Part shown: positions 52,401 to 60,520 of the stretch, piece by piece
How positions within the stretch are numbered: the stretch's first letter is position 1
How the letters are laid out: every line of letters begins with the position of its first letter
Assembly: GCA_020639195.1 (NCBI GenBank)
Contig: JACKHB010000002.1
Span: 62,001-126,000, forward strand
Source of the DNA: Phycisphaeraceae bacterium
GTDB taxonomy: Bacteria > Planctomycetota > Phycisphaerae > Phycisphaerales > UBA1924
Length of the DNA stretch: 64,000 nt
Reading direction: 5' to 3'
Position numbers and translations under genes: made by a program
Notes under the pieces: generated by a model
Seen by the model: the letters and a program-made list of their open reading frames with translations, nothing else
What the model was told of the DNA's origin: nothing
Database searches by the model: none

Positions 52401-53558
52401 GACTTCGACTCCGCCGGGCTGGTCAACTGGGCCAAGAGCCGGTTCGGCGTCGATCTCGACGCCAGCCAGATCCGCGTCGGCGGGCTCACCGAGCGCGACC
52501 ACGTCTTCAACATGCTCTGCGACGCCGCGTTCGACCGAATCGACAACGCCGACCTCGAGGGCATCGGAGAGTTCTGCCGGAGCGACTACGGACACCGGCG
52601 CCTGTCGGAGTGGGCCAAGGAGCGGTTCAACATCGACGTCTCGCCCGGGGAGATCGCCCGGTCGATCGCCGAAGAGGAGACAACCCCTATCGAGTTGATC
52701 GTGTCCCGCGCCCGCGACGTGTATCGCACGCGGGAGATCGAGTACCCCGTCGAGTACGCCATGGAGCTGACCACGGCGCTCATGCGCCAGGGCCAGGCCA
52801 ACGCGCTGGATCAGCTCGCCTCGTGGGCCCGACGCCGCCTCGGCGTCGAGATGGATCCGTCGACCATCAAGACGACGCCGCCGGCCAAGGTGCGCGACCA
52901 GCTCGTTGAGGCGTCGCGCAGATACGTGGACGAGGGACGACTCGAGAAGGCGATCGAGAACGCCATGGCGGTCGACGGCGACGATGCGCTCGACGAGCAC
53001 CTCAAGGACCGATACGGCGTGGGCATCACCGAACGCATGCGTTGGCTCGAGGGTGAGGAGCGGCGCGACGCCGTTCGCGCGCGCGTGGAGACGATCCTGC
53101 GAAGCGAGCTGCTCGAGCTCGAGCGGATGCTCCTGATCGACTCGTTCGACACCTCGTGGAAGGACCACCTCTACGGCATGGATCAGCTCCGCGACGCCAT
53201 CAGCTTCCGCGCGTTCAGCCAGCAGGACCCAAGGATCGAGTACAAGCGCGAGGGCTCGCGCCTCTTCCAGACCATGATGGCCGGGATCCGCGACAAGGTC
53301 AGCGAGCACGTGCTCAAGGCCCGCATCAGCCCCGCCGCGGTCCTCCAGTCCCAGATGGCGAGGATGCAGCGAGCCCGCCCGCCCGCGCCCCCTCGCGCCG
53401 CGGGCCAGAACGCGGGACCGCAAAGGGCCGTGGCCCCCTCGATGATGGGCAACATCATGGGACCGGGACTCGATGCGCCCCCATCCCAGCCCCCGTCCCA
53501 GCCCCCGTCCCAGCCCCCTTCCGCCCCGCCGGGCCCGTCGCAGGGCCCCCAAGCCTGA
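49422..53558 (+). CDS. secA: Preprotein translocase ATPase SecA, greatly extended
   Basis: 1378 residues against about 900 normally. NBD1: Walker A EMKTGEGKTIV (about 206-216), preceded by a ~90-residue insert (about 90-185). Next come DEVDSILIDEARTPLIISG and a coiled-coil insert in the variable region (about 345-410). NBD2: TNMAGRGTDIKL, then ~110 extra residues before GGLHVIGTERHEARR. The helical scaffold/wing region is expanded by ~200 residues with repeats (separate entry). The end is a Pro/Gln/Ser tail (QPPSQPPS) and there is no zinc-binding CxC...CH motif. It drives Sec export. All core motifs are intact, so it should be active. Planctomycete SecAs are long, but the repeat structure here is noteworthy. 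Confidence 0.96.
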   Translation: MANQGIPLVGPFLARMFGTRNERFVRRYLTRVEAINALEPKVRQMTDAQLRTMHASFRDRHDQGATEDDLLVEAFATARETMDRAVGIRNIFNPRHADAFDPSRLPVQAREMYDRIMEEIASRPVLIPRTFQPEPNKPAPEGTPDEDNRFLGCTFAIPGWLQVDVPPELYEAVRELYPESRPPFRARPFDVQLIGGMVLAGGKIAEMKTGEGKTIVAPLACYLASVQRTQVHVVTVNDYLVQRDRDWTFPYFAALGMTVGAIHPMHRQPEDLKRMMYRCDVVYGTTSEFGFDYLRDNMKHSVDQQVQRQRQFAVVDEVDSILIDEARTPLIISGAAHEGRPRYETADKIARALAEKQRGWEEQDKKVTACKERIKGLEGDVRQVKDRARVPELQEQLAAAKAQLPELERARDQHTQYFETHPDRKQAHLTHDGIAEAQRVAGVGSFYVDENMDLPHLVEQAVRAHAVYQRDRDYVIMTVPDRFSGRTEPSIVIVDTFTGRPMIGRQWSDGLHQAIEAKEKVPIKEENQTVATVTIQNFFKMYKRLAGMTGTADTEAQEFHDIYGLDVVSIPTNKPVIRVDSADLVYLRAKDKWDAIVDEIKTFHDVGRPILVGTTSVEKSETLSQMLSRKHQIRHEVLNAKQHDREANIIENAGSLGAVMIATNMAGRGTDIKLQPFDRAHLLEHWLRRGLCSRRLTVESSEEEIRRDVYAKIAPVELDIPKRDAEQMDPAELELRLLRHWAHKHTLVSPKAIEAMDADSLRDALDNTGRILIHRIRWFDHTEDLGGLHVIGTERHEARRIDNQLRGRSGRQGDKGSSRFYVSLEDDLMQMFGGETMMKILPRLGLKEGDAIESRMLSNRIEGAQRKVEERNFQWRKNILEYDEVMEHQRQYFYGLRQRVLEGRDVKGLIFEFVTDAVEDASGRFLDPTFPAERAAEFASSKLDCSILPERLRGKDESEMDTVIRREARAETRHMIDVTLGEYIPIEGSEVSVDFDSAGLVNWAKSRFGVDLDASQIRVGGLTERDHVFNMLCDAAFDRIDNADLEGIGEFCRSDYGHRRLSEWAKERFNIDVSPGEIARSIAEEETTPIELIVSRARDVYRTREIEYPVEYAMELTTALMRQGQANALDQLASWARRRLGVEMDPSTIKTTPPAKVRDQLVEASRRYVDEGRLEKAIENAMAVDGDDALDEHLKDRYGVGITERMRWLEGEERRDAVRARVETILRSELLELERMLLIDSFDTSWKDHLYGMDQLRDAISFRAFSQQDPRIEYKREGSRLFQTMMAGIRDKVSEHVLKARISPAAVLQSQMARMQRARPPAPPRAAGQNAGPQRAVAPSMMGNIMGPGLDAPPSQPPSQPPSQPPSAPPGPSQGPQA
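52419..53130 (+). repeat. secA: Four helical-wing-type repeats inside SecA
   Basis: Four copies start at SecA residues 1000, 1061, 1132 and 1190: LVNWAKSRFGVDL, LSEWAKERFNIDV, LASWARRRLGVEM, LDEHLKDRYGVGI. Each is followed by a short turn and a helix rich in charged residues (e.g. ERDHVFNMLCDAAF; IELIVSRARDVY; VRDQLVEASRRY; RDAVRARVETIL). E. coli SecA has one such unit (LQERLKNDFDLDL...). DNA identity between copies is low, so duplication is old. Confidence 0.7.
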
Positions 53559-53656
53559 TGCCCACAGAGGTGGATCTAGACTTCCACAGGCGACGTATGG
53601 CTTGTGTGGGGCCGCTCGGTCCCGGGAGCGCGATTTCCTCGATCGAAGGAGCCGCC

Positions 53657-54454
53657 ATGGCGCGCAGGACACAGCGGGCGTTTACCCTCATCGAGCTGCT
53701 GATCGTCATCGCGATCATCGTGATCCTGATCGGGCTGGCGGTGGCCGTCGGCGCCTCGGTGGTCGGCGGTGGCAAGAAGTCCCAGACCCAGAACACGATC
53801 CGGGCCCTGGATGGCCTGCTCAACGACTACATCTCCAGCGCGGGAGAGATCCCGCCATCCTGGATCAGCGATATCCACGACGACGGCGGCAGCACCAAGC
53901 CGGCCATCCCCGTCGCCGATGCCCGGAACATGTCCACCGCCGACGCGAACGCCGATCCCGCGGGATTCCAGATCATCAACAGCTCCGGACTCCTCCTCCG
54001 CCAGCTCGCGCAGTTCAGCGCGGCCGATGAGGTCCTCAAGGGACTCGACGCGAAGATCGTCAGGCGCGCACCCGAGTTCGTCGATCCCGGCGAGTCGCAC
54101 GAGGTCCCCACGCCGTTTGACGCCTGGGGCGGCCAGATCCGCTACGTCCATCCCGCGTTCCATGGAAAGCTGTACGACCCGATCGACAATCCCAGCAACC
54201 CCCGCAACGCGATCCGCGTGACCGACCTCCTCGGAGCGCCCCCCGGCGGCCACGTGTGGGCGTTCGACACGATCCGTCGAAACGCGGTGAAGACCGGTGT
54301 GGGGGGCGCGACGACCAAGGCTGAAGATCTGGCCGACTCCGACGGCGGCGTCTGCCCCGCGCAGCGCCCCTACTTCTACTCCGCGGGCGCCGATGGCGAC
54401 CCCTCGACGATCGAGGACAACGTCTACACGACGGTCCCCAACTTCCCAAGCTGA
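53657..54454 (+). CDS. Type II secretion-like pseudopilin
   Basis: 265 residues from ATG 53657 (AAGGAG upstream). Leader MARRTQRAFTLIELLIVIAI has Ala rather than Gly at the prepilin cleavage site, which could slow processing. The helix is followed by TQNTIRALDGLLNDYISSAG and a GspG-like C-terminal part (FDAWGGQIRYVHPAF ... FYSAGADGDPS). Exported pilin-like protein; function unknown. Starts 98 bases after secA, possibly co-transcribed. Confidence 0.78.
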   Translation: MARRTQRAFTLIELLIVIAIIVILIGLAVAVGASVVGGGKKSQTQNTIRALDGLLNDYISSAGEIPPSWISDIHDDGGSTKPAIPVADARNMSTADANADPAGFQIINSSGLLLRQLAQFSAADEVLKGLDAKIVRRAPEFVDPGESHEVPTPFDAWGGQIRYVHPAFHGKLYDPIDNPSNPRNAIRVTDLLGAPPGGHVWAFDTIRRNAVKTGVGGATTKAEDLADSDGGVCPAQRPYFYSAGADGDPSTIEDNVYTTVPNFPS

Positions 54455-54494
54455 GAGCAACCCTCCAGTTCGGGGCGCTCGGTGCTTTGGCGCG

Positions 54495-55538
54495 CTACTC
54501 CCTCGCTCGCCGCAGGATCGAGTACACGCCGAAGAGCCCGTTGTCCAGGTCCATCCGCTCCTCCCAGCCGAGCGCGCGCCCGACACGCCGCGCCATCTCG
54601 TTCTCGTCGATGTTCTCCGCCTCCAGGACCAGTCCCGCGGCTTCGACGGCCGAGCGATCCCACGGCAGGTCGATGTCCCCGATCGGGTTGTACGAGCCAT
54701 CGGCGTTCTCTCTGGCCGACCCCAGGCTGTAGATCAGAACGACGCCCCCGGGCTTGAGGGCATCGTGCAGCGCGCGCAGGAACGTCTCATCATCGACCCC
54801 CAGATGGAGCTGGGTGCGCGGGTCGGCCGGCCCGCGCGGATGCAGATACCCGCGCTTGAGCACGTTGCGCGCGATGATCGCGTCGTACCCGCCGCCGACC
54901 GCCTCGATGACTTCCGGCTCGCTGGGCCAGTATCCCTCGACCAGCGTGACCCGTCCGGCGTGATCCGACACAATCGGAAACGCGCCCTGGTCCCGCGGCG
55001 CCGAGTAGCGAGCCGCCAACGAGGGATCGGGATCGACGCCCACGGCATCCGCGCCGCACGCCGCGAGCATGCGAAGCTGACCGATCTGGCCGTACCCGAA
55101 GTCCAGGACCCGCACGCCCCGGAACGAATCGAGTTCCAGCGCTTCGCCGACGATCTCGACCGCCCTCGCATAGGCCAGCGGCGTGCCGTACCGCGTGGCG
55201 TAGTACGACTCGGTCGTGATCTCGAACGGACTGAATCCTTCGCGTTCCGCCTCGGGCAGGGCCTCAAACTCGGCCTCGCTCAGCACCGCCCGGGGCTCGC
55301 GCCGCGAGTAGATCGTCCGCGGCTCGATGGGCTCCAAGGCCGCGGCCGCCCGCAGCCATCGCCTGGTCGCCGGACGCTCGACCAGCGGCTCCAACGCCGC
55401 GGCCTCCCGCCGGAACGACTCGATCGTCTCATCGGATTGAACCGACCGATCCGGCTGCGCTCCCGACACGGTCTGACCGCCCACCATCAGGCCACCGACC
55501 ACCAAAGCCGCCCCCGCAATCGCCTCGCGCACGCCCAT
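54495..55538 (-). CDS. Exported SAM-dependent methyltransferase-like protein
   Basis: Start at ATG 55538, with GGGAGG upstream; 347 residues. It begins MGVREAIAGAALVVGGLMVG, with a signal-peptide-like segment ending AQ about residue 28. The body is a class I methyltransferase fold: VRVLDFGYGQIGQLRML (motif I), AVGVDPDPS, YDAIIARNVLKRG and LHDALKPGGVVLIYSL. SAM is cytosolic, so an exported copy is unexpected; it may use the fold for another role, or the N-terminus may be a membrane anchor. Related proteins exist in planctomycetes, but function is unknown. Confidence 0.75.
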   Translation of the reverse strand: MGVREAIAGAALVVGGLMVGGQTVSGAQPDRSVQSDETIESFRREAAALEPLVERPATRRWLRAAAALEPIEPRTIYSRREPRAVLSEAEFEALPEAEREGFSPFEITTESYYATRYGTPLAYARAVEIVGEALELDSFRGVRVLDFGYGQIGQLRMLAACGADAVGVDPDPSLAARYSAPRDQGAFPIVSDHAGRVTLVEGYWPSEPEVIEAVGGGYDAIIARNVLKRGYLHPRGPADPRTQLHLGVDDETFLRALHDALKPGGVVLIYSLGSARENADGSYNPIGDIDLPWDRSAVEAAGLVLEAENIDENEMARRVGRALGWEERMDLDNGLFGVYSILRRARE

Positions 55539-55686
55539 GTCCACCTCCCGGCTGTGACTCTGCGCGGCCCCCGACGCGCTGGCCGGGCCCGTCGGTGTAC
55601 CGCCCGCCGCGCTCAAGGCTGCCGCGGCATGTCCCCGGGCCCCCTCTCAGGGCGCCCGCGGCCGCAGCGCCTAGACTCCGCCCTTC

Positions 55687-55760
55687 CGGGGTGTAGCGCA
55701 GCTTGGTAGCGCGTCTCGTTCGGGACGAGAAGGTCGCAGGTTCAAATCCTGTCACCCCGA
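55687..55760 (+). tRNA. tRNA-Pro (anticodon CGG)
   Basis: Acceptor CGGGGTG/CACCCCG, D-arm GCGC...GCGC, anticodon stem TCTCG/CGAGA with loop TTCGGGA (anticodon CGG), T-arm GCAGG TTCAAAT CCTGT and discriminator A at 55760. CCA is not encoded. Confidence 0.97.
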
Positions 55761-55905
55761 TTCATCCACAAAGCCTCGCAGACCACCGGCTTGCGGGGCT
55801 CGCGGCTCTGACAAATTGAACCGAATGCTCCGCGCGTGTTCGGCATGGCTGTCGTCTCGCTCGGCGAGAACGGCCGCGGGGAGAGCTTCGCGTAGCATCC
55901 AGCTC

Positions 55906-56415
55906 ATGAGCCCCCACGATCCGTACGACACGGTCGGCGCGATCCTGGATGTCCACAAGATGGTCTGCGGATTCATCCTCAAGGCCGTCGACGATGTCCC
56001 GGAATCCCGCATGATCGAGCAGCCCGGCACGTTCGTGAACCACCCGGCGTGGACCCTGTCGCACCTGAACGCGTACGCAGGGGTGTTGCTGTCGTTGCTC
56101 GACGATCCAAGTGCGCCGATGGCCGATGCTGAGATGCAGCGGTTCGGCTACGGCACCACCCCCGTGCCCGACCGTGCTGCCTACGCGACAAAGCCCGACC
56201 TTCTCCACCGATTCAAAGAACGAAACGAACGACTCGCCGCCGTTGTCGCCGAGAAGCACTCAGACTACTTCCCGAGACCTGCGCCCAAGAAGTTTCAACC
56301 GTTCTCGCCGACTCTCGGACACATCGCCATCACGCTGCTTGTGACGCATCCGGCGGATCATCTGGGCCAACTGAGGCATTGGCGCCGTGTCGCCGGTTTC
56401 GTCGACAAGACATGA
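55906..56415 (+). CDS. DinB-family protein
   Basis: 169 residues from ATG 55906. Four-helix DinB/DfsB shape with metal-type His motifs: WTLSHLNAYAGVLLSLLDD (first His) and the C-terminal pair in VTHPADHLGQLRHWR. The middle (RFKERNERLAAVVAEK) is a typical DinB helix. Some members are thiol-dependent transferases; most are uncharacterised. Monocistronic, 145 bases after tRNA-Pro. Confidence 0.82.
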   Translation: MSPHDPYDTVGAILDVHKMVCGFILKAVDDVPESRMIEQPGTFVNHPAWTLSHLNAYAGVLLSLLDDPSAPMADAEMQRFGYGTTPVPDRAAYATKPDLLHRFKERNERLAAVVAEKHSDYFPRPAPKKFQPFSPTLGHIAITLLVTHPADHLGQLRHWRRVAGFVDKT

Positions 56416-56600
56416 CGACGGACGGGTCTTGGACGAGCAGTGGTCAGGCGCGAATCTGAGCCACAGATGATCCGACGGGTGGGTGCACTGCACTGTCACC
56501 CCGACCTCTTGCGAACCGCAACAGCGCACCCGTCGAGCGATCCTCTCGTGGCGCTCGTCAGACGCGCGCCCCTCTCACAAGTCGCGAGCATGCCGCTGCG

Positions 56601-57524
56601 CTACTCCCCCTCGCGCCCGAACTCGAAGCGCTGCGGCCGGCCGCCCCTGGCGAACCCGATCGAAGCGCTCAGGCCGCCCTCGGGGGACAACTCGTACACG
56701 ATGCGCTGCGGGAAGTCGTGGCGCGGGTTCTCGAACACGGCCCGCCCCGCATCCGCCTCGGTCAGCACGAACTCGGTCGGCGCCGCCCCGTTGGGCTGCG
56801 CGATGTAGACCAGCCCGCCCCCGCGCTCGACGATCCGCAGGAACTCGAACGCGCGCATCGTGCCCCGCGACACCGTGCGCGATATGCCGAGCATCGCCCC
56901 GCCCAGCGGCGGGCTCCACCGCTCCTCGATCGACGTCGTGCCCGCCGTGCCCCTGGTCCCGACCCACGCGCCGGCCAGCCACGCCAGGTCGTCGATCGCG
57001 GCGTTTGTCGGCTCGGGTAGGGCGATGTCCCGCGGATGGCGGTAGAGCGCGACCGATGAGAACCCCGAGGGCGGATCGACCGCGACGCGCGCCAGCAACC
57101 CCTCATCCGTGATCCGCAACTCCCAGCGGATCAGCCCGCCCGTGCGCGAATCGCCCGGCTCGCGCACGGGCTCGCTCTCGTACTCGAACACCCCGTCCCT
57201 CCACGCGCCCCGGTAGCGCGAGGCCGAGCCCTCCCGCGCGACGTCGGTGGGCGAACCGTCAAACGCGATGCGGATCTCGCCGTCGCGGCGGACCAGCACC
57301 AGCGCTTCGTCCTCGACCCGAAGCGTGACCTTCGCGCTCATGCTGGGCTGCTGCTGCTCGACGGCGCGGCCCTCGGTGCGATCCTCGACGAAGATCCACT
57401 CGCCGTCGAGCGCACGAACATCGTCGGTCCGCGCCGCACTCGTGTCGCAGGGCATCGCCGTCGATGGCGTGTAGAGAACGGCAAACACCATGATCGCTGT
57501 GATCACGCAGAAGCGAACATGCAT
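56601..57524 (-). CDS. Exported DUF6265-type protein
   Basis: Start at ATG 57524 (GGGAGAGG upstream). 307 residues. Signal-like N-terminus MHVRFCVITAIMVFAVLYTP. A beta-rich first domain is followed by DUF6265 features: LAWLAGAWVGTRG, EERWSPPLGGAMLGISRTVS, AFEFLRIVERGGGLVYIAQP, and VFENPRHDFPQRIVYEL. This lipocalin-like fold is common in proteins of unknown function. Convergent with DinB. Confidence 0.8.
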   Translation of the reverse strand: MHVRFCVITAIMVFAVLYTPSTAMPCDTSAARTDDVRALDGEWIFVEDRTEGRAVEQQQPSMSAKVTLRVEDEALVLVRRDGEIRIAFDGSPTDVAREGSASRYRGAWRDGVFEYESEPVREPGDSRTGGLIRWELRITDEGLLARVAVDPPSGFSSVALYRHPRDIALPEPTNAAIDDLAWLAGAWVGTRGTAGTTSIEERWSPPLGGAMLGISRTVSRGTMRAFEFLRIVERGGGLVYIAQPNGAAPTEFVLTEADAGRAVFENPRHDFPQRIVYELSPEGGLSASIGFARGGRPQRFEFGREGE

Positions 57525-57799
57525 CGGAACCTCTCCCTTCGCGGCAGCGGTCCCCCTGCGCTGTGGTACCCCTCGCCGCCCGCGATGGTACTCGCCCGCG
57601 GGTGGTGATCGGCGGCCACGTCCCGCTCTCACGGAACGCCGATGCGCGGGCAGATCGGGCCTGCGATCATGTTCGGGGCTGGACGCCAGGAGAACGGATC
57701 ACCGCGCCCAGGCCCTCCGTCGAGCGCCGCCGCGAAGGCGAAGATGACGTCTTCGCGAACTCCGCTTCCCTACTCTCGCCCAACCTCCGGTAGAACCCC

Positions 57800-58195
57800 A
57801 TGCCGATCCCCGACGACATCCGCGCCTACAACGCCTCCCAGGCGCCCATCGAGTCGCGCATCTGCGATGCGCTCTGCCGAGCCATCGACCATCGCCTTCC
57901 GGGCGCCGAGCGCAAGATCTGGCACCGGCATCCGGTCTGGTTCCTCGATGGCAATCCGATCGTCGGCTACAGCAAGCTCAAGGATTGCATCCGCCTGCTC
58001 TTCTGGAGCGGCCAGTCCTTCGAGGAGCCCGGCCTCCGCCCCGAGGGCAGCTTCAAGGCCGCCGAAGCGCGCTTCACCGCCCCGGATCAGATCGTCTTGG
58101 GCGACCTCGAGCGCTGGCTCACCAAATCGATCGACATCCAGTGGGACTACAAGAACATCGTGAAGCGAAAGGGCAAGCTGCAGAGGTTGAAGTAG
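57800..58195 (+). CDS. DUF1801 protein (YdhG-like)
   Basis: 131 residues. RICDALCRAIDHRLPGAERK followed by IWHRHPVWFLDGNPIVGYSK and DCIRLLFWSG are the DUF1801 hallmarks. Small alpha/beta protein with no enzymatic residues I can name. Related to the two-domain DUF1801 protein at 58753, suggesting local duplication. Confidence 0.8.
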   Translation: MPIPDDIRAYNASQAPIESRICDALCRAIDHRLPGAERKIWHRHPVWFLDGNPIVGYSKLKDCIRLLFWSGQSFEEPGLRPEGSFKAAEARFTAPDQIVLGDLERWLTKSIDIQWDYKNIVKRKGKLQRLK

Positions 58196-58285
58196 GGCGC
58201 CCCGCAACCGGGAGCCATCGGTCACGCCGCCAGGCGTTCGGTCACCGCCATCCGAATCGCGCTGGCCCGACCGCGGCCCGATGGT

Positions 58286-58651
58286 TCATGCCGAAGCCTC
58301 GCCCACGGAAATCGGAAGGCCATCCGGATCGGCGTACAGCGCCAGGCGCGCGCCGAACGTCTCGGCCGGCGGCTCCAGGCACACCACGCCGCGCTCGAGC
58401 ATCTTGGTGTGGAACGCATCGAGATCGGGCACATGCAGTCCAAAGCGGCAGCGTCCCGCGTACTCCGCCGTACCCCCGGGCGGATCCGGATTGGGCTCGC
58501 GACTCACGTGCAGGGCCAGGGTCGCGCTCTCGGCCCCGAACTCGGTCCAGTGCGGCGTCTCAAACCGCAGCGGCAGGCCGAGCACGTCGCGATAGAACGC
58601 CACCGATCGCGACATGTCGCTCACGAACACGATGGGGAAGCTGACCTTCAC
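58286..58651 (-). CDS. VOC family protein (glyoxalase/bleomycin-resistance type)
   Basis: 121 residues, GTG 58651 with GGAGG five bases upstream. A single VOC fold: VKVSFPIVFVSDMSRSVAFY, RDVLGLPLRF, RFGLHVPDLDAFHTKMLERG, and ALYADPDGLPISV. Metal ligands of the family are partly recognisable. Function cannot be assigned. Confidence 0.83.
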   Translation of the reverse strand: MKVSFPIVFVSDMSRSVAFYRDVLGLPLRFETPHWTEFGAESATLALHVSREPNPDPPGGTAEYAGRCRFGLHVPDLDAFHTKMLERGVVCLEPPAETFGARLALYADPDGLPISVGEASA

Positions 58652-58752
58652 GATGGCCTCCTTTGCGCTCGTCGCCCAGTGTACCGCGCCCGTCCCACGA
58701 CCCCGGCGGATTCCATCAACGGCGCCCGGCCGGCTGGTACCATCCACTCGCC

Positions 58753-59676
58753 ATGAAGAAGGCGACCAACAGCCGCGCGAAAGGAAGATCCGCGCGATCA
58801 CCCTCCGGCGACGCCACCGCGTCCAGCCTTATCGATGCGCGAATCGAATCGTTCGGAGACTGGCGCGGCGCGGTGCTCGCTCGGCTCCGCACGCTGATCA
58901 GGGAGGCGGACCCCGCCATCGTCGAAGAGGTCAAGTGGCGAAAGCCATCGAACTCGATGCTCGGGGTTCCGGTCTGGTCCCGCCCGACCAATGGGCGCGC
59001 AGGAATCATCTGCACCGGAGAGACCTACAAAGACAAGGTCAAGCTCACCTTTGCCTCAGGCGCTGCCCTCGATGATCCATCGGGCCTGTTTAACGCGAGC
59101 CTCGACGGCGGGACCCGTCGGGCCATCGACCTGCACGAAGGCGACACAATCAACGCCCGAGCCTTCAAGGCGCTCATCCGCGCCGCCGCGGCACTCACCA
59201 CGCCCCCCACTGCTGAGAAATCGAGCCGTCGCGCATCCGCCGCATCGCGGCCCCGCAGCGCGAGCGCCAACCCGGTGAATCTCCTCTCCGGCGGCAACCC
59301 CCAGATCCCCAAGGCCGATGGGGATGCCCCGGTCCAGGACTACATCCAGGCCATGCCCGGCTGGAAGCGACAGGTCGGACGCCGCCTCGACCACCTGATC
59401 GTCCAAACCCTCCCCGGCGTCCGCAAGGCGGTGCGGTGGAACACACCCTTCTACGGCATCGAAGGTCGCGGCTGGTTCCTCGCCTTCCATTGCTTCGACC
59501 GGTACGTCAAGGTGACGTTCTTTCGCGGCACCTCGCTGGCGCCCATGCCCCCGGTGGGCTCGAAGACCCAGGATGTGCGATACGCGCACATCCACGAGCA
59601 CGAGAGCCTCGACGAGACGGTGTGGACGGGATGGATCCGGCAGGCAGCCTCCCTGCCGGGCGAAGCGTGCTTCTAG
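58753..59676 (+). CDS. Two-domain DUF1801 protein
   Basis: 307 residues, ATG 58753. Two DUF1801 units: first about 30-135 (ARLRTLIREADPAIVEEVKW, PVWSRPTNGRAGIICTGETY), second about 195-300 (RRLDHLIVQTLPGVRKAVRW, TPFYGIEGRGWFLAFHCFDR, VKVTFFRGTS). The linker is Ser/Arg-rich. Each half resembles the single-domain gene at 57800. Role unknown, probably a soluble cytosolic protein. Confidence 0.82.
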   Translation: MKKATNSRAKGRSARSPSGDATASSLIDARIESFGDWRGAVLARLRTLIREADPAIVEEVKWRKPSNSMLGVPVWSRPTNGRAGIICTGETYKDKVKLTFASGAALDDPSGLFNASLDGGTRRAIDLHEGDTINARAFKALIRAAAALTTPPTAEKSSRRASAASRPRSASANPVNLLSGGNPQIPKADGDAPVQDYIQAMPGWKRQVGRRLDHLIVQTLPGVRKAVRWNTPFYGIEGRGWFLAFHCFDRYVKVTFFRGTSLAPMPPVGSKTQDVRYAHIHEHESLDETVWTGWIRQAASLPGEACF

Positions 59677-59780
59677 TCTCGCAGATCCACGGTGCGATCC
59701 GAGGTCGTGCCAACAAGTTGCGCCTCAAACTTCACCCGCCCCGCCGCGTAGCATGCGACGGTCATGCAAGGGGGCCATCC

Positions 59781-60284
59781 ATGAATCGACTTCTCATCGC
59801 ATGCACCGCGTGCGCATTGGGCGCGTGCGCATCAACCCGACACGCCCAGCCCGTCAGCGCCGAACCAGCGCAGACCACCCGGGCTCCAGGAGATCCCGGC
59901 ATGAGACTCGGCAACTTCTCGGTCAGCCTCGCCGTCAAGGACATCGCGGCGTCCCGAGCGTTCTACGAGAATCTCGGCTTCCGACAGATCGGCGGCAATC
60001 AGGCCCAGAACTGGCTCATCCTGCAGAGCGGCACGACCACGATCGGCCTGTTCCAGGGAATGTTCGACTCGAACATCATGACATTCAACCCGGGCTGGGA
60101 TCACACCGGGAGCACGCTGTCAGAGTTCGAGGACGTCCGGGACATCCAGCAGCGCCTCAAAGACCGTGGCATCGCGCTCACGACCGAGGCCGACGCGTCC
60201 TCCTCGGGACCCGCCAGCTTCACGCTCGTCGATCCCGATGGCAACATGATCCTGTTCGACCAGCATGTGGACAAGCCGCGGTAA
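59781..60284 (+). CDS. VOC-fold lipoprotein
   Basis: 167 residues. Lipoprotein signal MNRLLIACTACALGAC with lipobox LGAC. A VOC domain follows from about 42: FSVSLAVKDIAASRAFYENL, GFRQIGGNQAQNWLILQSGT, and SFTLVDPDGNMILFDQH. A membrane-anchored VOC protein is uncommon, since most are cytosolic. Function unknown. Confidence 0.8.
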   Translation: MNRLLIACTACALGACASTRHAQPVSAEPAQTTRAPGDPGMRLGNFSVSLAVKDIAASRAFYENLGFRQIGGNQAQNWLILQSGTTTIGLFQGMFDSNIMTFNPGWDHTGSTLSEFEDVRDIQQRLKDRGIALTTEADASSSGPASFTLVDPDGNMILFDQHVDKPR

Positions 60285-60520
60285 CTCCCGCATTCCGGGC
60301 GCCGTCCGTCGGCTCATCCCGCGGATCCGCGGACCCGCGACCGCGAGACCGCGAGGCCGCGGCCGACGACAAACCCGAATTCTTGATCGATTCTCCCGAC
60401 AGGCGGGCTCGGGGGTGTACAGGAGCCAGCTCGCGTGAGTCACTCCGACCCGCCCCCTTGGGAGCACGCCACACGCACTACGATCCGGTCCTTGTGTCCT
60501 TTCGCGTTCCCCGGAGCCCG

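Noticed and set aside
53480..53530. Short tandem DNA repeat at the secA 3' end
   Set aside because: Codes for the QPPS low-complexity tail; no sign of a mobile element or CRISPR.
51519..53672. 717-residue minus-strand frame antisense to secA
   Set aside because: Acidic/Val-rich shadow of a certain gene.
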